A DNA stretch of 64,000 nucleotides, taken from assembly GCF_003001995.1 (NCBI RefSeq), contig NZ_PVNB01000003.1, forward strand, positions 124,001 through 188,000, read 5' to 3'. The position numbers and the translations under genes were made by a program. Under the pieces are notes generated by a model. The model was not told the DNA's origin. It did no database searches and saw nothing but the letters and a program-made list of their open reading frames with translations. This stretch comes from Orenia metallireducens. GTDB lineage: Bacteria > Bacillota > Halanaerobiia > Halobacteroidales > Halobacteroidaceae. This document shows positions 23,952 to 33,537 of this stretch, piece after piece. Position 1 is the stretch's first letter. Each line of letters begins with the position of its first letter.

Positions 23952-26072
23952 TTAGATAGATGCTCTAATCTTATCAGTTAAAGAATTTAAATTATCTGTT
24001 AATATATTACATCCACTAGGTAGAGACTTTAAGAATATCTTCCCATAGCGTTTAGTAATCACCCTATTATCTAAAATTACAATCCATCCTTTATCCTCTT
24101 TAGTTCTAATCAGCCTACCAAAGCCCTGCTTAAATTTGATTACAGCCTTTGGTACCATATACTTCATAAATGAATTTTGAGATGCCGCTTCCAATTTCTC
24201 TAGCTTGGCAGAGATTACAGGTTCACTGGGAACTACAAAAGGAAGTTTAGCAATAACCACACAGCTTAATTCTTCACCAGGAATATCTACTCCTTCCCAA
24301 AAACTTGATGTTCCTAATAATACAGCCTTCTTTTTATTTTTAAACTCTTCAACCAAGTATTGGCGGGACTTCATGCCTTGACAATAGATATTATTAACTT
24401 CTAAACTATCTAATTGGGTTTCTAGTGAATTATAAACCTTATTCAGCATTCCATAGGAAGTAAAAAGAACCAAAGTTCTTCCTTTAGTAGCTTGAATAAT
24501 CTCTTTAACACTGGCAATTACAGCATCTATAAAGGCAGGGTGGTTTGGTTGGGGTAGATCCTTAGCAACCCCTAAGCATAGTTGGTTTCTATAGTCAAAG
24601 GGGCTTCCAACCTCCAAAGTCTCTACATCCTCCTCTATCAATCCCAGATTATCTTTGATAAATTCAAAGGATTTATCCACTGTTAAGGTAGCGGAGGTTA
24701 GCACAACTGAGTCCATCTTCCCTAAGAGGTTATCCTGTAACTGTTGAGCTATATTTATCGGAGCAGAATGTAAACTACAATCTTCATCATATCCTTCTAG
24801 CCAATAAACATAGTCCTCTTCAGGAAAATTGACTAACTCAGCAATATCAGCACCTACCTTTAAAATCGACTCAACCTTAGCCTTCAATTCTAGCTTGACT
24901 GCATCTATCTCATCTATCTCATCCTCATAAGAAATTACATCCTCTAGTAACTCACTTAGATTCTTACCTAAATCATTTAGATTAATTAATAGGTTCTCAA
25001 ACTCAATCATCAAATTATCTTGCCAATAATCTTCTGCTCTAATAGATTCTAACAGCCTTAACTTTCTATCTCTTCCCTTAGTCTTATTATCTATAAATTT
25101 AATTAGATTATTGAATAGGCTATGGCTTAAATCATTTACCTTTCTAACTAAAGGTACTAATTTATTATCTATATTCTGTTGAAGATTCTGCTTAACATTC
25201 CTCTTTAAAGAACTTATTGCAGCTCTAGTCTGTAGCAAAATACCTGTCTGTTGATCAAAATTATACAGGGATTCTACAAGTTTAATAACTCCTCTTCTAT
25301 TGACCCTAAAACCTAAATAACTAGTGGCTACCTCTTCTATATTATGGGCTTCATCAAAAATTACCTGCTTATAAGGAGGAAGTACAGCATTTTCCCCTTC
25401 TAAGCCTCTTTCTTGGCGTAAAGATAAATCTGCAAATAATATATGGTGATTTACTACTAAAATATCTGCTTCCTGAGCTTCATCACGGGCAAAGATGAAA
25501 TGGCATTGCTCATAATAGGGACAAGCTGCTCTTAGACAGAGATCACTCTCAGAAGAGATATTATCCCAAATATTATAGTCAACTCTAAAATCCAAATCAG
25601 ATCGACAACCTGTTTCTGTTTCTAAGACCCAATTATGTACCTTAGATAAGGTATTATAACCTTGATTATCTAGCTGAGCTGATTTCCCAAACTGCACCAG
25701 CCTTCTAATACAGATATAGTTTTTTCTCCCTTTAACCAATACCGCCTTAAAGTCCAAGTTAAAAATTTCTTGTAATAAAGGTATATCTTTTTTAATTAAT
25801 TGTTCCTGTAAATTGATCGTATTAGTAGAGATTATCACCTTCTCTTCTTCCTTTAAAGCCATTAAGATACTTGGTACTAAATAAGCCAAAGACTTTCCAG
25901 TACCAGTCCCTGCCTCTACCAGCAAATGTTCTTTTTTAGAGAAGACTTCAGCAATCTTAACTGACATCTCCTGTTGCTCAGGCCGATATTCATATTTGTC
26001 AAAATAGGAATCTAATCTATTCCCTGGTGCAAAAAAATCGCTTACCTCTTGTAAATACTCTTTTTGATTCAT
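23952..26072 (-). CDS. dinG: DinG-family ATP-dependent DNA helicase
   Basis: A 706-residue superfamily 2 helicase. Walker A is EAGTGTGKSLAYLVP near residue 55, the DEAH box is VIFDEAHNIEEVA near 240, and the arginine motif is QGFGRLIRTKEDKG near 660. The four-cysteine pattern of an iron-sulfur domain is present (YICIRR, then CLRAACPYYEQC near 180-190), followed by DILVVNHHILFADL. Such helicases unwind DNA during repair and resolve R-loops. It ends the nfo-dinG pair (11-base gap). Confidence 0.92.
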   Translation of the reverse strand: MNQKEYLQEVSDFFAPGNRLDSYFDKYEYRPEQQEMSVKIAEVFSKKEHLLVEAGTGTGKSLAYLVPSILMALKEEEKVIISTNTINLQEQLIKKDIPLLQEIFNLDFKAVLVKGRKNYICIRRLVQFGKSAQLDNQGYNTLSKVHNWVLETETGCRSDLDFRVDYNIWDNISSESDLCLRAACPYYEQCHFIFARDEAQEADILVVNHHILFADLSLRQERGLEGENAVLPPYKQVIFDEAHNIEEVATSYLGFRVNRRGVIKLVESLYNFDQQTGILLQTRAAISSLKRNVKQNLQQNIDNKLVPLVRKVNDLSHSLFNNLIKFIDNKTKGRDRKLRLLESIRAEDYWQDNLMIEFENLLINLNDLGKNLSELLEDVISYEDEIDEIDAVKLELKAKVESILKVGADIAELVNFPEEDYVYWLEGYDEDCSLHSAPINIAQQLQDNLLGKMDSVVLTSATLTVDKSFEFIKDNLGLIEEDVETLEVGSPFDYRNQLCLGVAKDLPQPNHPAFIDAVIASVKEIIQATKGRTLVLFTSYGMLNKVYNSLETQLDSLEVNNIYCQGMKSRQYLVEEFKNKKKAVLLGTSSFWEGVDIPGEELSCVVIAKLPFVVPSEPVISAKLEKLEAASQNSFMKYMVPKAVIKFKQGFGRLIRTKEDKGWIVILDNRVITKRYGKIFLKSLPSGCNILTDNLNSLTDKIRASI

Positions 26073-26083
26073 ATCAAAGCTCC

Positions 26084-26923
26084 TTATTCTACTAAACTTT
26101 TAATAGTAGCTAAATTATCTTGATCATTCTTCTGCTCATCAACAGGGGTCTCCAAGATAAAGGCTTTGTCCTTTAACTTAGGATGATTGACTAAATTTCT
26201 AAAACCTGCTAATCCAATTTGCCCCTCACCGATATGATGATGGCGATCTTTATTTGAGCCCAAATCACCAATCGAATCATTGGCATGGATTACCCCCAGC
26301 CTATCAAGACCAATACGGCAATCAATTTCCTCCAATAATCTATCTACCTCTTCTTTCTGTCTAATATCATAGCCTGCTGCAAAACCATGGCAGGTATCAT
26401 AACAGATTCCTAAATTATTATGATTATTTGTTTGCTTTATTATTCTCTCTAACTCTTCAATATTCCTGCCAATTGCAGTCCCTGCCCCTGCTACATTCTC
26501 TAATAGAATATTTACTGCTGGTTTGCTTTTTGCTATTACCTCCAGCAAGCCCTTAGCAATATTCTCTATGCCCTGCTCAATGCCTGCCCCTGTATGGCTT
26601 CCAGGATGTAAGACCATATATTTAGCCCCTATCTGGTCAGCTCGCTTTATCCCTGCAATTAGAGCAATAATTGACTTCTTATAGATATGCTCTTTAGGTG
26701 AGGCTAAATTGATCAAATAAGGGGTATGAACTACTACAGTTTCTAAATTATATTTAGCCAATGCATCTTTAAAACTTTGAGCTTCTTTATCACTTATCTC
26801 TTTAGCCTTCCAACCTCTAGGATTGGTAGAGAATATCTGAAAAGTTCCACAATCTAGCTTGGCTGCTCTAACTACTGCTTGGTCAATTCCTCCAGCAATT
26901 GAAGTATGTACTCCAAATTTCAT
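26084..26923 (-). CDS. nfo: Endonuclease IV (AP endonuclease)
   Basis: Cuts DNA 5' of abasic sites in base excision repair. The 279-residue TIM-barrel enzyme has the family metal-binding signatures: HTSIAGG at residue 5, HPGSHTGAG near 110, ICYDTCHGFAAGYD near 175, HANDS near 215 and DRHHHIGEGQIG near 227. It is paired with dinG downstream, forming a small DNA repair unit inserted in the otherwise translation-dominated region. GAGGTGA precedes the ATG. Confidence 0.95.
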   Translation of the reverse strand: MKFGVHTSIAGGIDQAVVRAAKLDCGTFQIFSTNPRGWKAKEISDKEAQSFKDALAKYNLETVVVHTPYLINLASPKEHIYKKSIIALIAGIKRADQIGAKYMVLHPGSHTGAGIEQGIENIAKGLLEVIAKSKPAVNILLENVAGAGTAIGRNIEELERIIKQTNNHNNLGICYDTCHGFAAGYDIRQKEEVDRLLEEIDCRIGLDRLGVIHANDSIGDLGSNKDRHHHIGEGQIGLAGFRNLVNHPKLKDKAFILETPVDEQKNDQDNLATIKSLVE

Positions 26924-27011
26924 TATATCACCTCATTTTAATACTTTCTAGCATTTTTCTCTTATACTAAGTTAATAGTGTCTTCATTATTAAGATAAAG
27001 AGACAATTTAG

Positions 27012-27082
27012 ATATTGGGTAGATAGGTGGTTGGTAATTAGATTAAACAGCCTAACCATCTAATCCCAAACTACCAAGAAAC
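27012..27082. repeat. Third-family palindromic repeat (TAGGTGGTTGG)
   Basis: GGGTAGATAGGTGGTTGGTAATTAGATTA faces CCTAACCATCTAATCCCAAACTACC. It is related to the element at 12000-12080. Confidence 0.55.
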
Positions 27083-27117
27083 AAAGTATCATAATATCTC
27101 TCAATAAATATTAAAAA

Positions 27118-27147
27118 ACATAAACCAGAAAAAACTCCAGTTTATGT
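27118..27147 (-). terminator. Terminator after pnp
   Basis: The minus strand reads ACATAAACTGGAG, Ts, CTGGTTTATGT, then TTTTTTAATATT, about 30 bases after the pnp stop. Confidence 0.85.
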
Positions 27148-27175
27148 CTTAAAATCAACAATAATCTATTTTAAT

Positions 27176-29290
27176 TTATTGATTCTCTTCATCTTTCTGA
27201 TTTAAAGCATCCTTTCTAGATAGATTTATTCTACCTAAATCATCGATACCGATTACCTTAACTAGTACTTCATCTCCAGTTTTAAGAATGTCTTCTACCT
27301 TCTCAACACGTTCCTCTGCTAATTTAGAGATATGCACTAGACCTTCTTTACCTGGTAAAACCTCTACAAAGGCACCAAAACCTGTTGTACGTTTAACCTC
27401 ACCTAGATACATCTCTCCAACCTCTACTTCTTTGGTCAGCTGTTCAATCATATCTATTGCATTTTGACCAGCTTCTTGATTTTCAGCAGCAATAAAGATA
27501 GTTCCATCATCTTCAATATCGATCTTAACTCCTGTTTCATCGACGATGCTCTTGATGGTTTTACCACCTTTACCGATAACATCTTTAATCTTTTCAGGAT
27601 CGATATTCATAGTAAGAATACTTGGAGCATATGGTGACAGTTCAGCACGAGGCTTAGAAATAGTCTTCATCATTTCACCTAAGATATGAAGTCTACCTAT
27701 ACGAGCTTGCTCTAAAGCTTCCTTTAAAATCTCATTAGAAACACCTTTAATCTTCATATCCATCTGTAAAGCAGTAATTCCATCTTCAGTTCCTGCTACC
27801 TTAAAGTCCATATCACCATTAAAGTCTTCTAGACCTTGAATGTCAGTTAAGACAGCTACATTATCATCTTCTTTCATTAATCCCATTGCAATTCCTGCAA
27901 CTGGTGCTTTAATTGGTACTCCTGCATCCATTAAAGCTAAAGTACAACCACAGATACTTGCCTGAGAAGTAGAACCATTAGAAGATAATACCTCAGAAAC
28001 CATTCTGATTGTATAAGGAAACTCTTCAGCAGAAGGAATCATCGGCCTAAGAGCTCTCTCACCTAAAGCACCATGTCCAATCTCTCTTCGCCCAGGAGAC
28101 CTTAAGGGGCTTGTCTCTCCAACACTATATGGTGGGAAGTTATAATGATGCATATATCTTTTTGATTCTTGCTCTTCTAATCCATCTAATACCTGCTCAT
28201 CACCTACAGCACCCAAAGTTGCTACTGTAAGAGCTTGGGTCTGTCCACGAGTAAATACCCCAGAACCATGAACTCTAGGCAATATCCCTACTTCACACCA
28301 GATAGGTCTTACTTCATCTAACTTACGACCATCAACTCTGATTCTCTGATTTAATACTAGACTTCTGATTGACTCTTTAGAGATCTTATCTAAATAAGAT
28401 TTTACCTTACTTATAATCTCCTCTAAATCTTCAGCTTCTTGATATTTATCTCTAAAGTATTCTGTTACTTCATCATAGACTGCATCCTTTTCACTTCCAC
28501 GTGTCTTCTTATCTTTATTCTGTAAGGCTTCAATTAATTTGTCACCTACATATTCTCTAATCTCTGCTTCCAACTCTTCATCATCTACAACCTCTAGTTC
28601 TACCTCTGCCTTCTCTTTACCTATTTCAGCAACAATCTTCTCTTGGAATTGAACCAACTTCTGAACCTCTTGATGTCCAAAATCTATTGCTTCAATCATA
28701 TCCTCTTCTGAAACCTCATTAGCTCCAGCCTCTACCATCATTACTGCATCTCCAGTACCTGCCACAGTTAAATCTAAAGCACTAGATTCATACTGTTTTA
28801 TAGTTGGATTGATAATATATTCTCCGTCAATCAAACCTACCTTAACACCAGCAATTGGTCCATCAAATGGAATATCTGAGATAGATAAAGCAGCAGAAGC
28901 CCCTATCATTGCAGCAATATCAGCAGGATTATCCATATCTAAAGATAATACAGTAGCGACAACCTGTACATCATTTCTAAATCCTTTTGGGAATAAAGGG
29001 CGTAAAGGTCTATCAATCAAACGGGCTGCTAAAGTAGCTGCATCACTTGGTCTTCCCTCACGCTTAATAAATCCTCCTGGTATCTTTCCAACAGCATATA
29101 ATCTCTCCTCATAGTTAATCATTAAAGGAAAAAAGTTCATACCAGGACGAGGATCAGACATAGTTGCAGTTACTAAAACTACAGTCTCTCCATACCTTAC
29201 TAAAACTGAACCATTAGCCATTTCAGCTAGTTTACCAGTCTCAATTGTTAAATCTCGACCTCCAAACTCTATTGACCACTTATGTGACAT
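27176..29290 (-). CDS. pnp: Polyribonucleotide nucleotidyltransferase (PNPase)
   Basis: Phosphorolytic 3'-5' exoribonuclease in mRNA turnover. The 704 residues hold two RNase PH domains with a helical linker (the second begins near [14 protein letters not shown], residue 345), a KH domain ([17 protein letters not shown], about 565) and a C-terminal S1 domain ([23 protein letters not shown], about 622). It follows rpsO as in nearly all bacteria, but rpsO has its own terminator, so pnp likely has a separate promoter in the 430-base gap. Confidence 0.97.
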   Translation of the reverse strand: MSHKWSIEFGGRDLTIETGKLAEMANGSVLVRYGETVVLVTATMSDPRPGMNFFPLMINYEERLYAVGKIPGGFIKREGRPSDAATLAARLIDRPLRPLFPKGFRNDVQVVATVLSLDMDNPADIAAMIGASAALSISDIPFDGPIAGVKVGLIDGEYIINPTIKQYESSALDLTVAGTGDAVMMVEAGANEVSEEDMIEAIDFGHQEVQKLVQFQEKIVAEIGKEKAEVELEVVDDEELEAEIREYVGDKLIEALQNKDKKTRGSEKDAVYDEVTEYFRDKYQEAEDLEEIISKVKSYLDKISKESIRSLVLNQRIRVDGRKLDEVRPIWCEVGILPRVHGSGVFTRGQTQALTVATLGAVGDEQVLDGLEEQESKRYMHHYNFPPYSVGETSPLRSPGRREIGHGALGERALRPMIPSAEEFPYTIRMVSEVLSSNGSTSQASICGCTLALMDAGVPIKAPVAGIAMGLMKEDDNVAVLTDIQGLEDFNGDMDFKVAGTEDGITALQMDMKIKGVSNEILKEALEQARIGRLHILGEMMKTISKPRAELSPYAPSILTMNIDPEKIKDVIGKGGKTIKSIVDETGVKIDIEDDGTIFIAAENQEAGQNAIDMIEQLTKEVEVGEMYLGEVKRTTGFGAFVEVLPGKEGLVHISKLAEERVEKVEDILKTGDEVLVKVIGIDDLGRINLSRKDALNQKDEENQ

Positions 29291-29685
29291 AAATTCTTAA
29301 CTCCTTTCTATATTAAGCTATCCTTATCTTATGTATTTAATAATATAATTATAAAAGAATAATAAGAAGACTAAAATCAACTATTATATATACACCTTGT
29401 ACTAACTAAATTTAAATGATAAAGAGTTTTTTTTATGAATATATTGCAACATTTCTGGTATTAGATTGCTAAATTCATTGTTTTTGCTATTAGCACAGGG
29501 ATTTATATATTTAAATTTTATCTTTACTAGAGTAACCTAGAGAATAAATTATTATAGTAATCTATAGTTTATCCCTATTTCTCAAATAATATCAAGTATC
29601 TTATCTATAAAATTTCATATTATGTAACAATCCTGTTTAATTATGAAAATGGATTTATTGACAAAATTTGCTCAATCATTAAAAG
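29291..29685. other. rpsO-pnp intergenic region
   Basis: About 395 AT-rich bases with no visible gene. It should contain the pnp promoter and leader. I see no strong structure apart from the rpsO terminator at its upper end. Confidence 0.45.
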
Positions 29686-29711
29686 TTAAGAGCGGGTATT
29701 CCCGCTCTTAA
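29686..29711 (-). terminator. Terminator after rpsO
   Basis: TTAAGAGCGGG, 4-base loop, CCCGCTCTTAA, followed on the minus strand by CTTTTAAT. It lies 8 bases after the rpsO stop. Confidence 0.88.
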
Positions 29712-29718
29712 TAATCTA

Positions 29719-29988
29719 CTATTTTGCTCTAATACCTAAATCTGCAACTAAATTACGGAATTGCTCGATATCTTTATTTTTTAGGTATCTAAGTAATCTT
29801 CTTCTTTTTCCAACCATCTTTAATAGACCACGTCTTGAACTATGATCTTTTTTGTGTACTTTTAAATGCTCAGTAAGTTCACCAATTCTTGCTGTTAAAA
29901 TAGCAATTTGAACTGGAGCTGAACCAGTATCACCTTCGTTGATAGCATACTTATCAATGATTTCTTGTTTTCTTGCTTCAGATAACAT
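29719..29988 (-). CDS. rpsO: Ribosomal protein S15
   Basis: An 89-residue small-subunit protein that binds 16S rRNA early in assembly. The full family length and signatures are present: [22 protein letters not shown] and [25 protein letters not shown]. It lies between ribF and pnp, the standard order. GGGGGTGA precedes the ATG. Confidence 0.98.
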   Translation of the reverse strand: MLSEARKQEIIDKYAINEGDTGSAPVQIAILTARIGELTEHLKVHKKDHSSRRGLLKMVGKRRRLLRYLKNKDIEQFRNLVADLGIRAK

Positions 29989-30212
29989 TAACTTTCACCC
30001 CCTATTTTCTTCAAATCCCCAATTACCAAGTCAATCGCTGGGAAACGAGCAACCTAGTTAATGGTTAATTCCATATAATATTGTAGCATAATAAGACTAA
30101 AATGTAAACTATATTAAATATTTTTTTAGATTAATAAATTCTATGAATTCCATCAATAAATATCTTTCTTTATCAAAACTTTTATCATATTATCCTAAAA
30201 AACATCTTCTAC

Positions 30213-31133
30213 CTAATCTAGCTTATTTAAAATTTCTCTAGTAATCCTAACATCATCTTTCATTCTAGCTACCAACCCTTCTACAGTAGGGAATTTCTCT
30301 TCTGGCCTAATCCTCTTTATAAATTCCAATTCTAAAGATTGGTCATATATATTCTGATTAAAGTCTAGAATGTGGACTTCAATACTAAATTTATTCTTAT
30401 CAAAGGTAGGTAGAAGACCTAAATGGACTGCTCCACCGTAAAGCTTACCTTCTAGCCTTACTCGACAAGCATAGACCCCTAGAGGAGGTAGAACATAATC
30501 AGCTAAAGGGTCTAAGTTAGCTGTAGGAAAACCAAGTTTTCTTCCTCGCTGATCACCTTGAACTACTTTACAATCTAAAGTAAAGTTTCTACCTAGCTGC
30601 TCTTTAACCTTGGAAACCTTCCCCTCTAAAATCAGATTTCTAATATAGGTACTACTTATTTCTCGATTATTAAGCTTTATACTAGGAATAGCTTCTACTT
30701 CAAATCCAAATTCTTCTCCCAACTCTTTTAGCTTAGCTGGAGTACCTTGACCTCCAGACCCACATCTAAAATCTTCCCCTACAATAATCTCTTTGACCTT
30801 AAAACGTTTCACTAGGTATTCTTCTACAAATTGTTGATAAGGTATTTGGGAGAATTCTTCATCAAAATTCTGTACAATTAATTGATTTATCCCTAGTGAT
30901 TGAATAAGTCTTTTTTTTTGACTCCAGCTTGTTAAAGCTTTAGGGGCTTTATCAGGAGATATAGCTTTTAGAGGATGGGGAAAGAAGGTAAATAAACAAC
31001 TATCATAACCTAGTTTTTTAGCTCTTTTTACTGCTAGATTAATTATCTGTTGATGGCCTAGATGTACTCCATCAAAGGTTCCTAGAGTCATTACTGTAGG
31101 TCCAATTTTAGCTTGATTGTAGTATATCTCCAT
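30213..31133 (-). CDS. ribF: Bifunctional riboflavin kinase/FAD synthetase
   Basis: Makes FMN and then FAD from riboflavin. The 306 residues have an N-terminal nucleotidyltransferase domain (TLGTFDGVHLGHQ at 17; VGEDFRCGSGGQG near 118; SSTYIRNLI near 161) and a C-terminal kinase domain (GRKLGFPTANL near 199, GVYACRVRLEG). It follows truB by 73 bases and precedes rpsO. AGGTGTG precedes the ATG. Confidence 0.97.
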   Translation of the reverse strand: MEIYYNQAKIGPTVMTLGTFDGVHLGHQQIINLAVKRAKKLGYDSCLFTFFPHPLKAISPDKAPKALTSWSQKKRLIQSLGINQLIVQNFDEEFSQIPYQQFVEEYLVKRFKVKEIIVGEDFRCGSGGQGTPAKLKELGEEFGFEVEAIPSIKLNNREISSTYIRNLILEGKVSKVKEQLGRNFTLDCKVVQGDQRGRKLGFPTANLDPLADYVLPPLGVYACRVRLEGKLYGGAVHLGLLPTFDKNKFSIEVHILDFNQNIYDQSLELEFIKRIRPEEKFPTVEGLVARMKDDVRITREILNKLD

Positions 31134-31206
31134 TTAGCACACCTCTTCTTTCAAGAGATAATTAAAATCAAATTTGAGGATAAACTGTCAAATTATATCT
31201 AAGTAT

Positions 31207-32106
31207 CTAAACGAATATTCTTTCAGGTTTAAAGATATCTTTATTATGATAGACATACACACCTATAAACTCGTCCTTAGAATTATAGACTCTAAATCTC
31301 TCTCCAACTTTTACATTATGACTTAAACCATTTAATAAATTATCCCATTCTATAGATACCCCATTACTGATAGGTTCATCAAATTCTGCTTTAACCTGAA
31401 TCATCTTTAAATGCTTTAAAGCTCTATCTAATGGTTCAAGGACTCCCTCCACTCTATCCTTTGCCACTAAGAATTCAAGTTCCTCTAAAGTTACTGCTTT
31501 ATCTAAAGAAAACTCTCCTACTTTAGTTCTAACTAAGAAGGACATATAAGCACCTGCTTCTAATCTCTTCCCAATATCAGCACATAAAGTTCTAATATAA
31601 GTTCCTTTAGAACATTCCACATCTATGGTCAATTTCTGACCATCAAAAGCTATCAACTCTAAATCATAAATAGTGATCTTCCTAGGCTTTCGTTCAACCC
31701 TTTTACCCTGCCGTGCCAATTCATAAAGCCTCTTTCCTTTATGCCTGATAGCTGAATACATTGGTGGAATCTGCTCACTCTCTCCCTTGAACTCTTCTAA
31801 AACATTTCTGATTTCTTCTTCACTTATGCTAAAGTCTTCAACACGATTAGTAACTTCACCAAAAGCATCAAGTGTGGTAGTTTCAGTACCAAATTCCATC
31901 TCTGCTCGATAAACTTTGTGAGTTTCTGTTAAAAAGGGGACGACTTTAGTAGCTCGTCCTATACAAATTGTTAAGACTCCTGCTGCTCCAGGATCTAAAG
32001 TACCAGCATGACCAATCTTCTTGATCCCAAAAAGCTTTCTACAAAAGAAGATAACATCAAAGGATGTCATCCCTGGAGGTTTTAAAATATTGATAATTCC
32101 TTTCAT
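31207..32106 (-). CDS. truB: tRNA pseudouridine-55 synthase
   Basis: Forms pseudouridine 55 in tRNA. The 299-residue enzyme has NILKPPGMTSFDVI at the N-terminus, the catalytic aspartate in HAGTLDPGAAGVL near residue 39, the conserved tyrosine region MYSAIRHKGKRLYELAR and the KGTYIRTLCADIG motif near 172. The C-terminal extension beyond 230 suits a PUA-like domain. It begins one base after the nrnA stop, so translation is coupled. Confidence 0.97.
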   Translation of the reverse strand: MKGIINILKPPGMTSFDVIFFCRKLFGIKKIGHAGTLDPGAAGVLTICIGRATKVVPFLTETHKVYRAEMEFGTETTTLDAFGEVTNRVEDFSISEEEIRNVLEEFKGESEQIPPMYSAIRHKGKRLYELARQGKRVERKPRKITIYDLELIAFDGQKLTIDVECSKGTYIRTLCADIGKRLEAGAYMSFLVRTKVGEFSLDKAVTLEELEFLVAKDRVEGVLEPLDRALKHLKMIQVKAEFDEPISNGVSIEWDNLLNGLSHNVKVGERFRVYNSKDEFIGVYVYHNKDIFKPERIFV

Positions 32107-32107
32107 C

Positions 32108-33085
32108 CTAGTTCACCTGACTTAGTTCTTTTTTAATTGTAGAAATTACAGCATCTTCTGCTTTAATTAGAGTATCATTAATAGTACATCCTGCAGCCTT
32201 GGCATGACCTCCACCACCAAATTGATGGGCTATCTTATCAACAGAAAAATAATAGTTAGACCTTAAACTAACTCTAACTGTCCCATCTTCAACCTCTTTA
32301 AATAAAACCCCTATCTCTACACCAGCTAAGCTTCTTGGATAATCTACCAATCCATCAGCATCCTCTAAAGTAGAGCCAGTGTCTTTTAATAAATCTTGAC
32401 TAACCTTTATCCAAGCTACTTTCCCAGAATCATCAACTTTAAGATTTTCTAATACCTTACCTTTTAACTTTAAGCTTGCATAGGAGTATGTATCAAAAAC
32501 CTCTTTGCAGATCTTAGCTGTGTTGACATTATAGGTCAACAGGTCTGCCATAATCTGATGGGTCTGAGCTGTTGTATTAGAATAACGAAAAGATCCTGTG
32601 TCAGTAATTAACCCTGTAGCTATAGCAGTAGCAATTTCTTTGTCCATCTTTATCTCTTCAATTTCCGATATTAATTGATAGACTAGCTCTGCTGTAGCTG
32701 CAACATCACCCAATAAGTTATAATCACCAAAAGAAGGGTTATCACCATGATGGTCAATGTTAATAATTGTTTTATCAGCAAGGAGCTCTTCAACTCTAGC
32801 AATCCGTTTAAAATCACTGCAATCCAATATGAAGCATAGATCAAAATCTACCTCCATATCACTTTCATAAGAAATAATTTTATCAATATCAGGTAGAAAA
32901 GAGAAAGAGCTTGGCAGAGTATCATCTATTATCATTACTGCTTTTTTACCCATCTGCTCTAAAGCTAACTTTAATGCAGTAACTGAACCCAAATTATCAC
33001 CATCTGGACTGACATGACTTGTAATTAGAAATTTATTATTCTTTCTAATTAAATTAATGATTTCATTAATCTTCTTCAAGCTCAT
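32108..33085 (-). CDS. nrnA: DHH-family oligoribonuclease/pAp phosphatase NrnA
   Basis: Degrades very short RNAs and dephosphorylates pAp. The 325-residue protein shows the DHH-type metal motifs SHVSPDGDNLGS (about 22-33), LDCSD near 88 and NIDHHGDN near 110, and the DHHA1 signature FGGGGHAKAAGC near 290. It overlaps rbfA by 20 bases, an ordinary coupling, and sits in the rbfA-nrnA-truB order seen across Firmicutes. Confidence 0.95.
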   Translation of the reverse strand: MSLKKINEIINLIRKNNKFLITSHVSPDGDNLGSVTALKLALEQMGKKAVMIIDDTLPSSFSFLPDIDKIISYESDMEVDFDLCFILDCSDFKRIARVEELLADKTIINIDHHGDNPSFGDYNLLGDVAATAELVYQLISEIEEIKMDKEIATAIATGLITDTGSFRYSNTTAQTHQIMADLLTYNVNTAKICKEVFDTYSYASLKLKGKVLENLKVDDSGKVAWIKVSQDLLKDTGSTLEDADGLVDYPRSLAGVEIGVLFKEVEDGTVRVSLRSNYYFSVDKIAHQFGGGGHAKAAGCTINDTLIKAEDAVISTIKKELSQVN

Positions 33086-33437
33086 CTATCCCATCTTTTT
33101 TATCATGATTTATCTCTTCTAAGATCTTAAAGACTCTAGTTCCTGTTTCGATTGTAGTATCATATCTAAAGATAACTTCAGGAACATGGCGTAATCTAAT
33201 TCTCTTGCCTAGCTCTTTACGAACAAATCCTGTAGTAGCTTCTAAACCTGCCATAGTCTCCTCTTTATCCCCATTTAAAATACTAATAAAGATCTTAGCA
33301 TGTCTTAAATCTCCAGATACTTCAACATCAGTTACAGTAACAAACCCTATCCGTGGATCCTTGATATCCTTTTGTAATAAATCACTTACTTCTTTTTTAA
33401 TCAATTCTGCAAGACGCTCTGGACGATGACCAGACAT
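33066..33437 (-). CDS. rbfA: Ribosome-binding factor A
   Basis: Helps mature the 30S subunit and 16S 5' end, especially in the cold. A 123-residue KH-type protein with the family pattern HRPERLAELIKKEVSDLLQ, DPRIGFVTVTDVEVSGDLRHAKIF and a late LRHVPEVIFRYDTTIETG. The ATG at 33437 lies 9 bases after AGGAG and is preferred to a TTG three codons upstream. A GTGA-family palindrome separates it from infB. Confidence 0.96.
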   Translation of the reverse strand: MSGHRPERLAELIKKEVSDLLQKDIKDPRIGFVTVTDVEVSGDLRHAKIFISILNGDKEETMAGLEATTGFVRKELGKRIRLRHVPEVIFRYDTTIETGTRVFKILEEINHDKKDGIDELEED

Positions 33438-33463
33438 ATCTATCAACTCCTATCAGTTTAGTA

Positions 33464-33536
33464 AATAGTGAGTAGTAAGTAGTGAGTAGCAACAGCTTTC
33501 TTGCTGTTCACTCATTACTTCTCACTCATCACTGTC
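33464..33536. repeat. GTGA-family palindrome, well-preserved hairpin
   Basis: ATAGTGAGTAGTAAGTAGTGAG, then an AACAGC/GCTGTT inner stem, and CACTCATTACTTCTCACTCAT returning. It lies between infB and rbfA inside an operon, so it is transcribed. Confidence 0.8.
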
Positions 33537-33537
33537 C

